Numbered from the stretch's first letter, positions 27,903 through 36,403 are shown. The stretch is DNA of 64,000 nucleotides from Sedimentibacter acidaminivorans (GCF_017873955.1 NZ_JAGGKS010000003.1:1-64000), one strand, 5' to 3'. The notes: a model not told the origin generated them from the sequence alone. Translations and numbers: made by a program.

Positions 27903-29960
27903 ATGAAAAAAACAATTTTAATAATATCTATTGCTTCTCTAATGCTTATTGTGATATTTTTAATATTTTCTAGTATAAAAAAGGAAGAACCTGTGAATCT
28001 TCAACTTACACAAGACGAAAAACAATTTATTGATAATAATAAAGATAATATTTTTTTTATGGGTTATTATAATACACCGTCAGAAGAATTCATCATCAGA
28101 AAACTATGCTCCAAGTTATCTCAAGATACAGGATTGAACATATTTCCTTTTAAAGAAATATGGGATAATAATTTAAAATTACTTCAGAGTGGTCAGTTAG
28201 CTATGGTTGCTAATATGAATGTTACTGATGATAGATTAAAATATGCACAGTTTACAAGTTCTTTTGCATCCCATAATATTGGAATCTATTCTAACTATGA
28301 TAATAAAATTAATCAATATTCAGATTTGATAGGAAAAAAAATTGGTATAGAAAAAAGTGTATACATAATGGATGACTTTAAAATCAAGTACCCAGAAATA
28401 CAGTTTGATAAAATTTATTATAATAATCTTGATGAACTGAAGATGGCATTAACTAAGGGAGAAATTGATGGGTTTATGTCATCTAAGAGTTATTGTGAAA
28501 ATTTAAACTTTTTCTATTTTAATATTAATAGTCTTTCGATGGATAATAATCATATTGGTATTAGCAAAGATTATCCAGTCCTTTATAACATTATGAAAAA
28601 AGAAGTCAATTATCTTATTAATATTGGATGGGATAACGAAGTGAAAGATTTATTAGATTTTCATATTGAAACAAAGTTAATAAATCTGACAGATCGAGAA
28701 AAAAATTTAATAAAAGACAATGGTACAATAACGGTAGGGTTACCTAAAGACTACAGTTATTATGCTTATGGAGATGATTATCCAAATGGAATCATACCAG
28801 CACTTTTTACGAAAATTGAATTCTTAACTGGTTTAGATTTTATTTATTATTATGATAGTTATGAAAATCTTATTGTTCGAGATGATGTCGATATTGTCGT
28901 AAGTTCTGACAGCTTACCTTTTTCCTCCACTGTACCTATTTTCTCAAACAATCTTATTGCTGTATCAAACGGGAATTGGAATAGTATAAAAGAGATATAT
29001 GAACTTGAACCTTATATAATAGGCATGGTAAATGATGCAGTTTTTATTAATGAAATAAAATCAATCATGCCCTATTTGGACATTAGGTTATATGCCAATT
29101 ACAAAGATTTATATAAGGCATTAGAGAAGAAAAATATTGATTATGCTGTTTTACCAAATGACTTGTTTGGTAAAAAACAATCAAGATCTGGCTTAGTAAA
29201 TAATGGAGTTATTAATTCGAAATTTCACTATATATACTGCAAGGACAAAGATACGTTGATTGGAATTATTAACAAATGTCTATTAATGATCAATATGGAC
29301 TCAATTGTTAATGAAGAGGTATCTCAGTTGATTGATGAAGAAGAAAAATTGAGTATGAATACGATTTCGTTAATTGTATTACTTATCTTAATACTATACT
29401 TTTTTATAAAATATATCATCAAACTAAAAGATAATGTTAATAGGCTGCTTTATTATGATCAAGAAACAATGTTTCATAACGAGTTATGGTTAAGAACAAA
29501 GCTGAAAATTAACTATAATAACTATATATACTTTTTAGTTAATCCTCAAAACTTGACTTTAATATTTGAAAGATACGGTGAAAATGCATATAAAAAAGCA
29601 CAAAAAAATATGATAACTACAATTAATGAACACATGGGAAACCAAGAATATGTAATTAAACTATTAAACAATAATTACTTATTGATAAAAAAAACTATGG
29701 AGGAAACAAGTAGAATTATTTTTCTGAATCAGTTAAAATATCTTTTCCATAAAAGGTTTACAATATTTGATATAAATTATAATTACCAAATGAATGTTGT
29801 CAGCTTAAAACCAGAGGATGATTATTATAATTTTGATAAATTAATAAAAGAATTAAAGATTGGTTTACAGTATGCCAAACATACTAGAGATGTTGTAGAT
29901 TATACGTTTGCACTAAAAATGTGTTATATGGATTTGATGTTTTTTGTAGTTGCCATCTAG
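27903..29960 (+). CDS. Twin solute-binding-domain sensor with degenerate GGDEF domain (N-terminal part of a split gene)
   Basis: A 685-aa membrane protein. An N-terminal signal anchor (about 4-24) is followed by two extracytoplasmic family-3 solute-binding domains (about 45-250 and 265-490), the second starting KDNGTITVGLPKDYSYYAYG. A membrane helix (about 493-513) leads to a cytoplasmic module with GGDEF-like order (LLYYDQETMFHNELWL) in which the catalytic signature is replaced by LLNNNYLLI, so diguanylate cyclase activity is unlikely. The frame ends at 29958-29960, but the homology continues in the -1 frame (next entry). The likely junction is the A5 run at 29915-29919. It probably senses a small extracellular ligand. 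Confidence 0.75.
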   Translation: MKKTILIISIASLMLIVIFLIFSSIKKEEPVNLQLTQDEKQFIDNNKDNIFFMGYYNTPSEEFIIRKLCSKLSQDTGLNIFPFKEIWDNNLKLLQSGQLAMVANMNVTDDRLKYAQFTSSFASHNIGIYSNYDNKINQYSDLIGKKIGIEKSVYIMDDFKIKYPEIQFDKIYYNNLDELKMALTKGEIDGFMSSKSYCENLNFFYFNINSLSMDNNHIGISKDYPVLYNIMKKEVNYLINIGWDNEVKDLLDFHIETKLINLTDREKNLIKDNGTITVGLPKDYSYYAYGDDYPNGIIPALFTKIEFLTGLDFIYYYDSYENLIVRDDVDIVVSSDSLPFSSTVPIFSNNLIAVSNGNWNSIKEIYELEPYIIGMVNDAVFINEIKSIMPYLDIRLYANYKDLYKALEKKNIDYAVLPNDLFGKKQSRSGLVNNGVINSKFHYIYCKDKDTLIGIINKCLLMINMDSIVNEEVSQLIDEEEKLSMNTISLIVLLILILYFFIKYIIKLKDNVNRLLYYDQETMFHNELWLRTKLKINYNNYIYFLVNPQNLTLIFERYGENAYKKAQKNMITTINEHMGNQEYVIKLLNNNYLLIKKTMEETSRIIFLNQLKYLFHKRFTIFDINYNYQMNVVSLKPEDDYYNFDKLIKELKIGLQYAKHTRDVVDYTFALKMCYMDLMFFVVAI

Positions 29961-30538
29961 ATGAACTTGGGGAAGTATCCTTTATCAATTTGAAAAGAAA
30001 TGTAACACGATTAGGCTTAGAAATAATTTTTGATAAAATAATCTTAAAAAAATTATTTGATATTATGTATGAAGAGCCTGATATGAATGTGAACTATTTT
30101 ATTGAAATTAGTAAAAAAACCTTATATTCTGAAAACTTCTTTAATTGGCTTGAAGAAAGAATGATTTTACTAAAGAAATCCAAATTATTTCTCAAGGTTG
30201 ATATAGACACATATGAAAAGCTAATAGAAATTTTGAGGTATTCAAAAAATAGTCAAATAGATTTTTCGCTTATTGATTTTGATAATAATCTTGTTGATGG
30301 TTCTGTAATAAAAGATTACGACATTAATCTAGTAGAGATAAATGCCAGTCTATTTGCTGATATAGAGCGAAATAATGAAGTTATTGATTTTATTATTTAT
30401 TTTTGCCGAAAATATAATAAGACTATAATAGTCAGTGCAATAAGTACATCAAATCAATTTCAATCAATAAAAGATTATAATATAGACTATTACATTAATA
30501 ATTTTAGGAGTAATGATCATGAAGATATTAATCGTTGA
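29921..30538 (+). CDS. Degenerate EAL domain, out-of-frame continuation of the sensor gene
   Basis: A 205-aa frame that overlaps the end of the previous one by 40 nt in the -1 frame. Its sequence follows an EAL phosphodiesterase scaffold (FINLKRNVTRLGLEIIFDKI, VNYFIEISKKTL, QIDFSLIDFDNN, INLVEINASLF, KYNKTIIVSAIS), but the EAL motif and the DDFG metal site are absent, so it should not cleave c-di-GMP. The first codon (GTG at 29921) has no ribosome site, which argues against separate translation. It is either the C-terminus of a single protein joined by -1 slippage or the result of a one-base indel. It overlaps the response-regulator gene by 20 nt. Confidence 0.65.
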   Translation: MLYGFDVFCSCHLDELGEVSFINLKRNVTRLGLEIIFDKIILKKLFDIMYEEPDMNVNYFIEISKKTLYSENFFNWLEERMILLKKSKLFLKVDIDTYEKLIEILRYSKNSQIDFSLIDFDNNLVDGSVIKDYDINLVEINASLFADIERNNEVIDFIIYFCRKYNKTIIVSAISTSNQFQSIKDYNIDYYINNFRSNDHEDINR

Positions 30539-31187
30539 GGATGATAAAAATCTTGCTCAAACAACTAAAACTGCATTAGAAAAAGATTTTATAGTATATA
30601 CTGCACTAGATGGAAAGACAGCACTTAGATTAGTCAATGAGTATGAGCCTGATGTCATTCTTCTTGATATTATGCTTCCGGATTCAAATGGATATAACCT
30701 TATTCCGTTTTTTAAAAAGCAATATGAACCTATTGTAATTATGGTTTCTGCTTTAGAGGAAGAAACTACAAGGCTTACAGCTTATAAAAAGGGTGCTGAC
30801 GATTATATGATTAAACCAATTACACTTTTTGAGATTAGATATAAACTAAAAGCTTTAAAGAAACGTGTTCTTAAAGATGATAAGGTGATTACTGTTGGTG
30901 ATATTGTTCTTAATACAGAGACTAATGAACTGTTTTGTCAAAATAATAGTATATTATTTACTTACAGCCAAACAGCACTTTTTAAACTTCTATATAAGAA
31001 ATATAAAAATAAAGAAGTATTATCAAAAGAGGAAATCCTTGAATATGAGGATGCTAGCAAAACCATGAGTGTTAGGGTACATACAGCTATTTCTAGAATT
31101 AGAAAAAATCTTAATAGCATAGGCTGTGAAAGTGTATTTATTGAAAATATATATGGTGAAGGTTATAGGATGGTGGTGTTGAAGTGA
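30519..31187 (+). CDS. OmpR/PhoB-family response regulator
   Basis: A 222-aa transcription factor. The receiver domain (about 1-115) has ILIVEDDKN, the phosphoacceptor Asp in DVILLDIMLPDSNG (near residue 49), and the conserved Lys in DYMIKPI. A winged-helix Trans_reg_C domain follows (about 125-222, ending VFIENIYGEGYRM). An ATG lies at 30513, but AGGAG is spaced 8 nt from the ATG at 30519, giving the canonical N-terminus. It overlaps the EAL frame by 20 nt and the kinase by 4 nt, so all are coupled. Its targets probably include the surface genes just upstream; that is inference. Confidence 0.92.
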   Translation: MKILIVEDDKNLAQTTKTALEKDFIVYTALDGKTALRLVNEYEPDVILLDIMLPDSNGYNLIPFFKKQYEPIVIMVSALEEETTRLTAYKKGADDYMIKPITLFEIRYKLKALKKRVLKDDKVITVGDIVLNTETNELFCQNNSILFTYSQTALFKLLYKKYKNKEVLSKEEILEYEDASKTMSVRVHTAISRIRKNLNSIGCESVFIENIYGEGYRMVVLK

Positions 31188-32770
31188 AAAAAAAAATTAT
31201 ATGTATGATTATTATACTTGTAATCTTCCATATTGGGATAACTAAGACCTTCGATTATTTTAACTTTCGTTTAGTAGAGCATAAAGACATAGGAAGTTAT
31301 ATTAATGTTGATGAGTTAGAGGATAACAGACTTACTATGTTGCATTTTTATTCTAATGAGATAACTGTACATTCAGATAGCAAAAAATCCATTTCCTTTG
31401 TAAAATTTGGCTTAAAAACACCACTGAATATGTACATTAATAAATCCATTGCCGTTCAAAATCATATGGAAAACTATGATAAGTATTCGAATCAAAATTA
31501 TGTAAAATATACTATTGAGAATAGTGATTATATGGAAAATGAAGCCATTACATACTTAGATATTGTACCGAGTGATAAGAATCAATATACAACTTTTTTC
31601 GCAGGTGATGATATTTTAATCAATCAACTGATTATATTAAATAATACAGTTTCTATTACTATTTACTTATTATTATTCGTGAGCATAATATTTGGAATAA
31701 TTGCTAATTACAAAAACAAGTGGTTTGTTATTTTTATATGCTCATTCTTAATTATGTTAATTGATTTTGAAGCTAGTTTAATCGTATTAATTACACTGAT
31801 GTACTTCGAAAATGGCAGTATCTTAAAAAGGAAATACCATTGGATCATACTATTTTTTATGATACTCTTTAGCATTTTCATCTTTGGTAGTGTAGTATTT
31901 ATTGCAATAGTATTGCTTTTGCTATTATATAGACTAAATAAAACTTTTACATATAAAACTGCAGTCACGTTAATAACGATAAGTATATTATTATCTGTGC
32001 ATATTTATGATTATGAGTTTGATTATTTTACTATGTTTTATAAAGAAATTCAGTTGATTCCTTTTATTCTATTCGTAATTTTAATAAGTTATAAGAAAAA
32101 AAATCAGATCGATGATAGAATGGATATTAATTTATTAAGAGGCATAAATCACGATTTCAAAATACCCTTATCAGTTTTGAAGCTAAATAATGAAATGCTT
32201 CATAGTGATAGTTTTAAAACTGAAGCAAAAAGAAATAATCTATTAAATTCATCATCCGATGCTATCAAAACCTTGGAGAATATGCTAAGTTCAATTAATG
32301 CCTTTTTGTCAAATAACCATTATGTTTCTAAGCAATATAACACAAGCATTCTAACCTGCATAGAAAAGGCACAAGATATATTTAGTCGACAAGAGAAACT
32401 AGTCGAGTTTTTAGTACAATGTGATACAGAGGATTCAATATTACATATTGATCCAATATGGCTAGATAGACTTCTGTTTAACCTTCTTGATAACGCTTTT
32501 AAGTATACGGATAAGTATGGAACGGTCACCCTAACCTACAAGAAAAATAAACATAATACACTGTTAATTATTCAGGATACTGGAATAGGTATGACGAAAG
32601 AAAATATTCAAAAAGTTACGGTACCTTTTTATAGAGCAGATGAATCAAGAAGTGTATCTGGACTCGGGTTGGGATTATCAATTGTAAAAAATATTGTAGA
32701 TCAACTCAAAGGAGAACTTATTATTAATTCAACGCTTGGTGAAGGTACATCAATTACAGTTAAAATTTAG
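31184..32770 (+). CDS. Sensor histidine kinase with 7TM-DISM-like input
   Basis: A 528-aa membrane kinase starting at GTG, which overlaps the regulator's stop. After an N-terminal helix (about 5-23) comes an extracytoplasmic beta-rich domain (about 25-150), then about six to seven membrane helices (about 155-310), a 7TMR-DISM-like layout. The cytoplasmic part has the H box INHDFKIPL near residue 320, the N box LLFNLLDNAFKY, and the glycine boxes DTGIGM and GLGLGLSIV. It should phosphorylate the partner regulator. The external domain suggests carbohydrate or small-molecule sensing by analogy with the DISM family; the ligand is unknown. No convincing terminator follows. Confidence 0.88.
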   Translation: MKKKIICMIIILVIFHIGITKTFDYFNFRLVEHKDIGSYINVDELEDNRLTMLHFYSNEITVHSDSKKSISFVKFGLKTPLNMYINKSIAVQNHMENYDKYSNQNYVKYTIENSDYMENEAITYLDIVPSDKNQYTTFFAGDDILINQLIILNNTVSITIYLLLFVSIIFGIIANYKNKWFVIFICSFLIMLIDFEASLIVLITLMYFENGSILKRKYHWIILFFMILFSIFIFGSVVFIAIVLLLLLYRLNKTFTYKTAVTLITISILLSVHIYDYEFDYFTMFYKEIQLIPFILFVILISYKKKNQIDDRMDINLLRGINHDFKIPLSVLKLNNEMLHSDSFKTEAKRNNLLNSSSDAIKTLENMLSSINAFLSNNHYVSKQYNTSILTCIEKAQDIFSRQEKLVEFLVQCDTEDSILHIDPIWLDRLLFNLLDNAFKYTDKYGTVTLTYKKNKHNTLLIIQDTGIGMTKENIQKVTVPFYRADESRSVSGLGLGLSIVKNIVDQLKGELIINSTLGEGTSITVKI

Positions 32771-32987
32771 AAGAATGGAATAAAATTTATTCGCTTATTC
32801 GATCACGCAAAATTCATCTTGGATTAAGCGCGAGAACTGTATACAGTACAGGAATAAATTCCTAGTTTTTAGAACAGAGCAATGCAATTTTGCAATACAA
32901 ATTTGCTGGGAAACTAATTTACATTGTGACGATTCAATCTTTTAAAGGTGCAAAAATTATATTTACGCCATATATTATTTTATGGGA

Positions 32988-33014
32988 AATAGTGAAGATT
33001 TGACATTTTTCGTA
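32988..33014 (+). repeat. 27-bp direct repeat, copy A (left of the acetyltransferases)
   Basis: A 27-bp segment beginning AATAGTGAAGATTTGACA that recurs at 34643-34669 in the same orientation with two differences. The rest of the 32771-33062 gap shows only a weak hairpin (AGGAA/TTCCT near 32850) and the palindrome CTGTATACAG near 32837. Confidence 0.7.
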
Positions 33015-33062
33015 CACCTTTTCCTCGTGGATTAAAAAAGTTCTGTAAAGCAATCCACTAAT

Positions 33063-33169
33063 CGGCTTGCACTTATGATATAATAAATACAACTAATGAA
33101 ACAAAGACATAAGTCTTTGTCTTGATGTATTTATTGAATCGTTGTGATGCAAGCCGTTTTCTGGCTTGC
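33063..33169. repeat. Nested palindrome with GGCTTGC ends, plus an extra end copy
   Basis: Three nested inverted pairs share one centre: CGGCTTGC (33063-33070) with GCAAGCCG (33149-33156); AATAAATAC (33082-33090) with GTATTTATT (33127-33135); ACAAAGAC (33101-33108) with GTCTTTGT (33113-33120). A further GGCTTGC (33163-33169) can pair with the same GCAAGCC, giving two competing folds. Both GGCTTGC copies run into TTATGATATAATAAATA, which contains an extended -10 box. The second (33177-33182) is well placed to start transcription of the next gene. It could be a miniature palindromic element or an RNA switch. Confidence 0.65.
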
Positions 33170-33213
33170 TTTATGATATAATAAATAAATTAATTATGAA
33201 TTGGGGGTGCAGT

Positions 33214-33771
33214 ATGAAGTATTCTAAAAAAATGATTGGAAAAAGGGTTTATTTATCGCCTATGAGTATTGAAGATGCAGAGATTTATGTTAAGTGGTTA
33301 AATGATTTTAATGTAACAGATGGTTTAGGAACTTCTAATAATATTATATCAGTAGAAAGTGAAAAAGAGTGGATATCTCAAAATACTAGCAAATATCAAC
33401 TTGCAATAATCAGATTAGAAGATGATATGTTAATAGGAAACTGTGGGTTACAGGAAATAGATCACATAAGACAATGCGGTGTTGTTGGTTTGTTTTTTGG
33501 AGAAGAAGAAAATAGAAGCAAAGGGTATGGTCAAGAGGTTCTTAATTTATTGCTAAATTATGGCTTCGAGTATTTAAATTTAAATAATATTATGTTAAAA
33601 GTATTTTCTTTTAATGAAAGAGCAATAAATTGCTATACCAAAGTTGGCTTTAAGGAAATAGGGAGAAGACGTCAATCTTATTACCTTAAAGGTAGATATT
33701 GGGATGAAGTTTATATGGATATTTTAAAACAAGAATTCATGACGAAAGGAACTATTCATAATGATATTTAA
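33214..33771 (+). CDS. GNAT acetyltransferase (RimJ/RimL-SpeG type)
   Basis: A 185-aa N-acetyltransferase of the Acetyltransf_3 type. The acetyl-CoA binding region reads FFGEEENRSKGYGQEVLNLLL (the Q/RxxGxG/A-like RSKGYG), and the C-terminal signature NERAINCYTKVGFKEIGRRR is typical of RimJ/RimL and SpeG relatives. The substrate is unknown. An upstream ATG at 33166 is in frame, but GGGGGTG lies before the ATG at 33214. It overlaps a second acetyltransferase gene by 11 nt. The pair sits between two copies of a 27-bp repeat. Confidence 0.85.
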   Translation: MKYSKKMIGKRVYLSPMSIEDAEIYVKWLNDFNVTDGLGTSNNIISVESEKEWISQNTSKYQLAIIRLEDDMLIGNCGLQEIDHIRQCGVVGLFFGEEENRSKGYGQEVLNLLLNYGFEYLNLNNIMLKVFSFNERAINCYTKVGFKEIGRRRQSYYLKGRYWDEVYMDILKQEFMTKGTIHNDI

Positions 33772-34315
33772 CGAAAAGCAAATTATATTAAAAAATGGTG
33801 AAGTGTGTACTTTGAGAAGTCCTGACACAACAGATTCAGAAGAGCTAATTGAATATTTAAGAAAGACATCATATGAAACAAATTTTATGTTGCGATATCC
33901 GGAAGAAGTAACGATGACTATTGAAGAGGAAAAGAAATTTATAAATTCAATAAGAGAAAATCCTAATGGCATAATGATTTCAGCATTTTTAGGGGATAGG
34001 CTTGTTGGTAATGCAAGTTTAAATAGTGTTGGAAATTTTATTAAAACGTCACATAGGGCAAATTTTGGTATAGCAATTGTCGAAGATGCATGGCACTTAG
34101 GAATTGGAAAAGCTTTAATAACAGAAATATTAAAGTTTGCATCCGATTCTAGATTTGAACAGGTGGAATTAGAAGTTGTAAGTATAAATAGTAATGCAAT
34201 TAATCTTTACGAGCAATTTGGTTTTGAAATTTATGGTAAAAGAGATAATGGATTTAAGTTTAAGGATGGAACGTATGTTGCAGAGTATTTAATGATGAAA
34301 AAGCTATTTCGATAG
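33761..34315 (+). CDS. GNAT acetyltransferase
   Basis: A 184-aa N-acetyltransferase. The acetyl-CoA motif is GIAIVEDAWHLGIGKALITEIL (key residues W-H-L-G-I-G-K), followed by NSNAINLYEQFGFEIYGKRD at the C-terminus. It is distinct from its neighbour and looks closer to the ribosomal-protein/aminoglycoside-type GNATs; the substrate is unknown. AAAGGA lies 11 nt before the start, slightly far. It overlaps the upstream gene by 11 nt. Nothing codes in the kilobase that follows. Confidence 0.85.
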   Translation: MIFNEKQIILKNGEVCTLRSPDTTDSEELIEYLRKTSYETNFMLRYPEEVTMTIEEEKKFINSIRENPNGIMISAFLGDRLVGNASLNSVGNFIKTSHRANFGIAIVEDAWHLGIGKALITEILKFASDSRFEQVELEVVSINSNAINLYEQFGFEIYGKRDNGFKFKDGTYVAEYLMMKKLFR

Positions 34316-34642
34316 TAATTTGATGAATTGAATTGTGTTAATATTAAAATGTCTAATTTAGGAATTGAAATTATGTATTTAGAAAAGAAATTTCGCCTTG
34401 ATTGATTAATGATAAATTAAATTTACAAATATAAATATACGAGCTGCTGAAATTGAATTATTTCTTTTGTTAAATTTGAGTTGAATAATATTAAAAAAGT
34501 TTTTTCATTAGGATGAAAATTATATATAAAAATTTAAATGTATTAAATTATCTACTATAATAAACGAAAACCAGGGTTATTTTAGAAAAATCAGAATATA
34601 GGTTGTAAAAAAATATAATAGTATATAAATTATTTCATAAGC

Positions 34643-34669
34643 AATAGTGGAGATTTGACAATTTTCGTA
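34643..34669 (+). repeat. 27-bp direct repeat, copy B (right of the acetyltransferases)
   Basis: It matches copy A at 32988-33014 in 25 of 27 positions. In this copy the sequence also forms a hairpin: GTGGAGATTT (34647-34656) with AAATTTCCAC (34669-34678), one G-T pair, 12-nt loop. Confidence 0.7.
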
Positions 34670-34695
34670 AATTTCCACTTGTTTTATACTTGATT

Positions 34696-34727
34696 TTATG
34701 TCGCAAAATAGATATTTTGCGACATAA
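34696..34727. repeat. Perfect 14-bp inverted repeat with TCGCAAAAT arms
   Basis: TTATGTCGCAAAAT (34696-34709) and ATTTTGCGACATAA (34714-34727) are exact inverted copies around AGAT. Twelve bases of the right arm (ATTTTGCGACAT) recur at 35390-35401, just upstream of the recombinase gene. It could be a protein-binding or recombination site. Confidence 0.75.
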
Positions 34728-35057
34728 TGCTTTGCAAATTGAGAGGATAGGGCTTGTTTTGGCTCAAATTACAACGTTTATGACTCTTGAACCTTTTTAG
34801 CTAAATTAACGTTTGCGTAAGCTATTTACTTGCTTATATGTAAAATTTAAATAAATTATTTAATTTTGAGTTTTGTATTTAGTTATAATTTTACTTTATA
34901 ATAATAATTCTTAATAATTAAATTAATTCATTTTTTGATTTTTACAATAATTGATATTTTATAAATTTGTGTACATTTCAGCTATTTTTTCAAAACTTAC
35001 TAAATTTTAGCTTCACTTTGATAATTTTCATCAATATGTATTCACCTCTAAAATTCC

Positions 35058-35095
35058 GAGGCTTTAAATTGCGTTTTAACGAAAGTTATTTTATT
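35058..35095 (+). repeat. Diverged direct repeat, copy 1
   Basis: GAGGCTTTAAATTGCG and the following 20 bases resemble 35256-35294, with about six differences in 37 positions, roughly 200 bp apart. Origin unknown. Confidence 0.55.
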
Positions 35096-35255
35096 AATCG
35101 ACTATTTACACCTTGAGGTTTTTGAATATATTTACAATATTCAAATTTCGAACATTTTCAATAATCAATCCTTTAAATCAATAAAATCTTATAGAAAATA
35201 ATTATATCAATAAATTGTAACTAGCTCTAGCTGATTCAACAAGATAAAAATAAAT

Positions 35256-35294
35256 GAGGCTATAAAATGCATTTTAACAAAAGTTAATTTAATT
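35256..35294 (+). repeat. Diverged direct repeat, copy 2
   Basis: It begins GAGGCTATAAAATGCA and is the partner of the copy at 35058. Both contain TTTTAAC and AAAGTTA. Confidence 0.55.
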
Positions 35295-35348
35295 CTTATA
35301 TTAAGTATCATTTATAATTGTATTTTATAAAAAAATAGTATATAAAGC

Positions 35349-35377
35349 TTGTCTTTTGTTCTATTATTATATATAAT
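35349..35377 (+). promoter_or_regulatory. Promoter of the recombinase gene with a palindrome half-site in its leader
   Basis: TTGTCT (35349-35354) and TATAAT (35372-35377) are 17 bp apart. The 12-mer ATTTTGCGACAT (35390-35401), one arm of the palindrome at 34696-34727, lies just past the expected transcription start. Confidence 0.6.
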
Positions 35378-35425
35378 TTACATATAAAGATTTTGCGACA
35401 TTTCTTGGTTCAACGGAGGAAAATT

Positions 35426-36403
35426 ATGTATGTAAATTATAGTGCCCTGTGCCCTGCCCCTATGAGCGACTTTTTAGAATATATGTTATCTATCAGAGGT
35501 AGATCCACAAAGACAGTAAGTGAATACTTTCTTGATTTGAGAACTTTTTATAGATTCCTTGTAATAAGATATAAATTGAGCTCTAAAATTGATGAATTTG
35601 ATGATATTGATATTAACCTAGTTACTTTGGATATTTTAAAGAAAGTTAAAATTATGGACCTTCATGCTTTTATAGGTTTCATAGACAGAGAAAGAAATAA
35701 TTCTAACAGGACAAAGGCGCGTAAAATTGCTTGTTTACGCTCCTTTTACAAATATTTGTATTCTATTGTCAGGTTAGTTCCAGAAAATCCTGCAATTGAC
35801 TTAGAAACTCCAAAGAAAAACAGCCGGTTACCTGTAGCTTTGACTTTAGATGAATCGAAAAATTTTCTTTCTTCAATTAATGGTTCTAATGAAAAACGTG
35901 ATTATGCAATAATTACTTTGTTTTTAAATTGTGGCTTACGATTATCAGAGCTAATAAGCATCAACATAGATAAAATTAAAGGTGATACATTGACTGTTGT
36001 GGGTAAAGGAAACAAAGAACGAACAATTTATTTAAATGATATTTGTGTAAAAGCTATTGAAGATTATTTGGCTGAAAGACCTGAAGCAAAACCTGGCCAT
36101 GAAAATGCATTGTTTGTAAGCAACCGCAAAACAAGATTCACTCAAAGAGGCGTGCAACACATGGTAGACAAATATTTAAATGAATCTGGTTTGGCAGGAA
36201 ATCACTTCTCTCCTCACAAGCTTCGCCACACTGCTGCAACCTTGATGTATCAGTATGGCCATGTAGATATTCGTGCTTTGCAGGAACTACTTGGACATGA
36301 AAGTGTATCTACAACACAAATTTACACTCATATAAATAAAGAACAGCTAAGAGATGCCGTTAAATTAAATCCGTTAAATGATATAATAGAGTCTGACATA
36401 TAA
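35426..36403 (+). CDS. xerC: Xer-type tyrosine recombinase
   Basis: A 325-aa site-specific recombinase. The N-terminal SAM-like DNA-binding domain (about 12-125) contains MLSIRGRSTKTVSEYFLDLR. The catalytic domain has Arg in NCGLRLSELI (near 172), Lys in GKGNKERTI, HxxR in PHKLRHTAA (near 264), His in LGHESVS and the nucleophile Tyr in QIYTHI (near 300). All active residues are intact. CGGAGG precedes the ATG at 35426. A Xer-like gene next to lexA and mutS2 is common in Clostridia and may act in dimer resolution at dif, but the nearby palindromes leave a local role open. The symbol xerC is family-level only. Confidence 0.85.
   Translation: MYVNYSALCPAPMSDFLEYMLSIRGRSTKTVSEYFLDLRTFYRFLVIRYKLSSKIDEFDDIDINLVTLDILKKVKIMDLHAFIGFIDRERNNSNRTKARKIACLRSFYKYLYSIVRLVPENPAIDLETPKKNSRLPVALTLDESKNFLSSINGSNEKRDYAIITLFLNCGLRLSELISINIDKIKGDTLTVVGKGNKERTIYLNDICVKAIEDYLAERPEAKPGHENALFVSNRKTRFTQRGVQHMVDKYLNESGLAGNHFSPHKLRHTAATLMYQYGHVDIRALQELLGHESVSTTQIYTHINKEQLRDAVKLNPLNDIIESDI

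Larger units (their letters stand above)
34316..35348. other. AT-rich non-coding kilobase with palindromes and short repeats
   Basis: About 1.03 kb with no credible gene on either strand. It contains the second 27-bp repeat (34643), a 14-bp perfect inverted repeat (34696-34727) and a diverged tandem pair (35058 and 35256), listed separately. No terminator was found for the acetyltransferase pair. The base composition and lack of frames suggest decayed or mobile-element-derived DNA. Confidence 0.6.

Noticed and set aside
32850-32870. Terminator after the histidine kinase
   Set aside because: AGGAA/TTCCT gives only five pairs around a tight loop, too weak to call.
34316-35425. dif site for the Xer recombinase
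   Set aside because: No sequence resembling the Firmicutes dif consensus was found; only the unrelated TCGCAAAAT palindrome is present.
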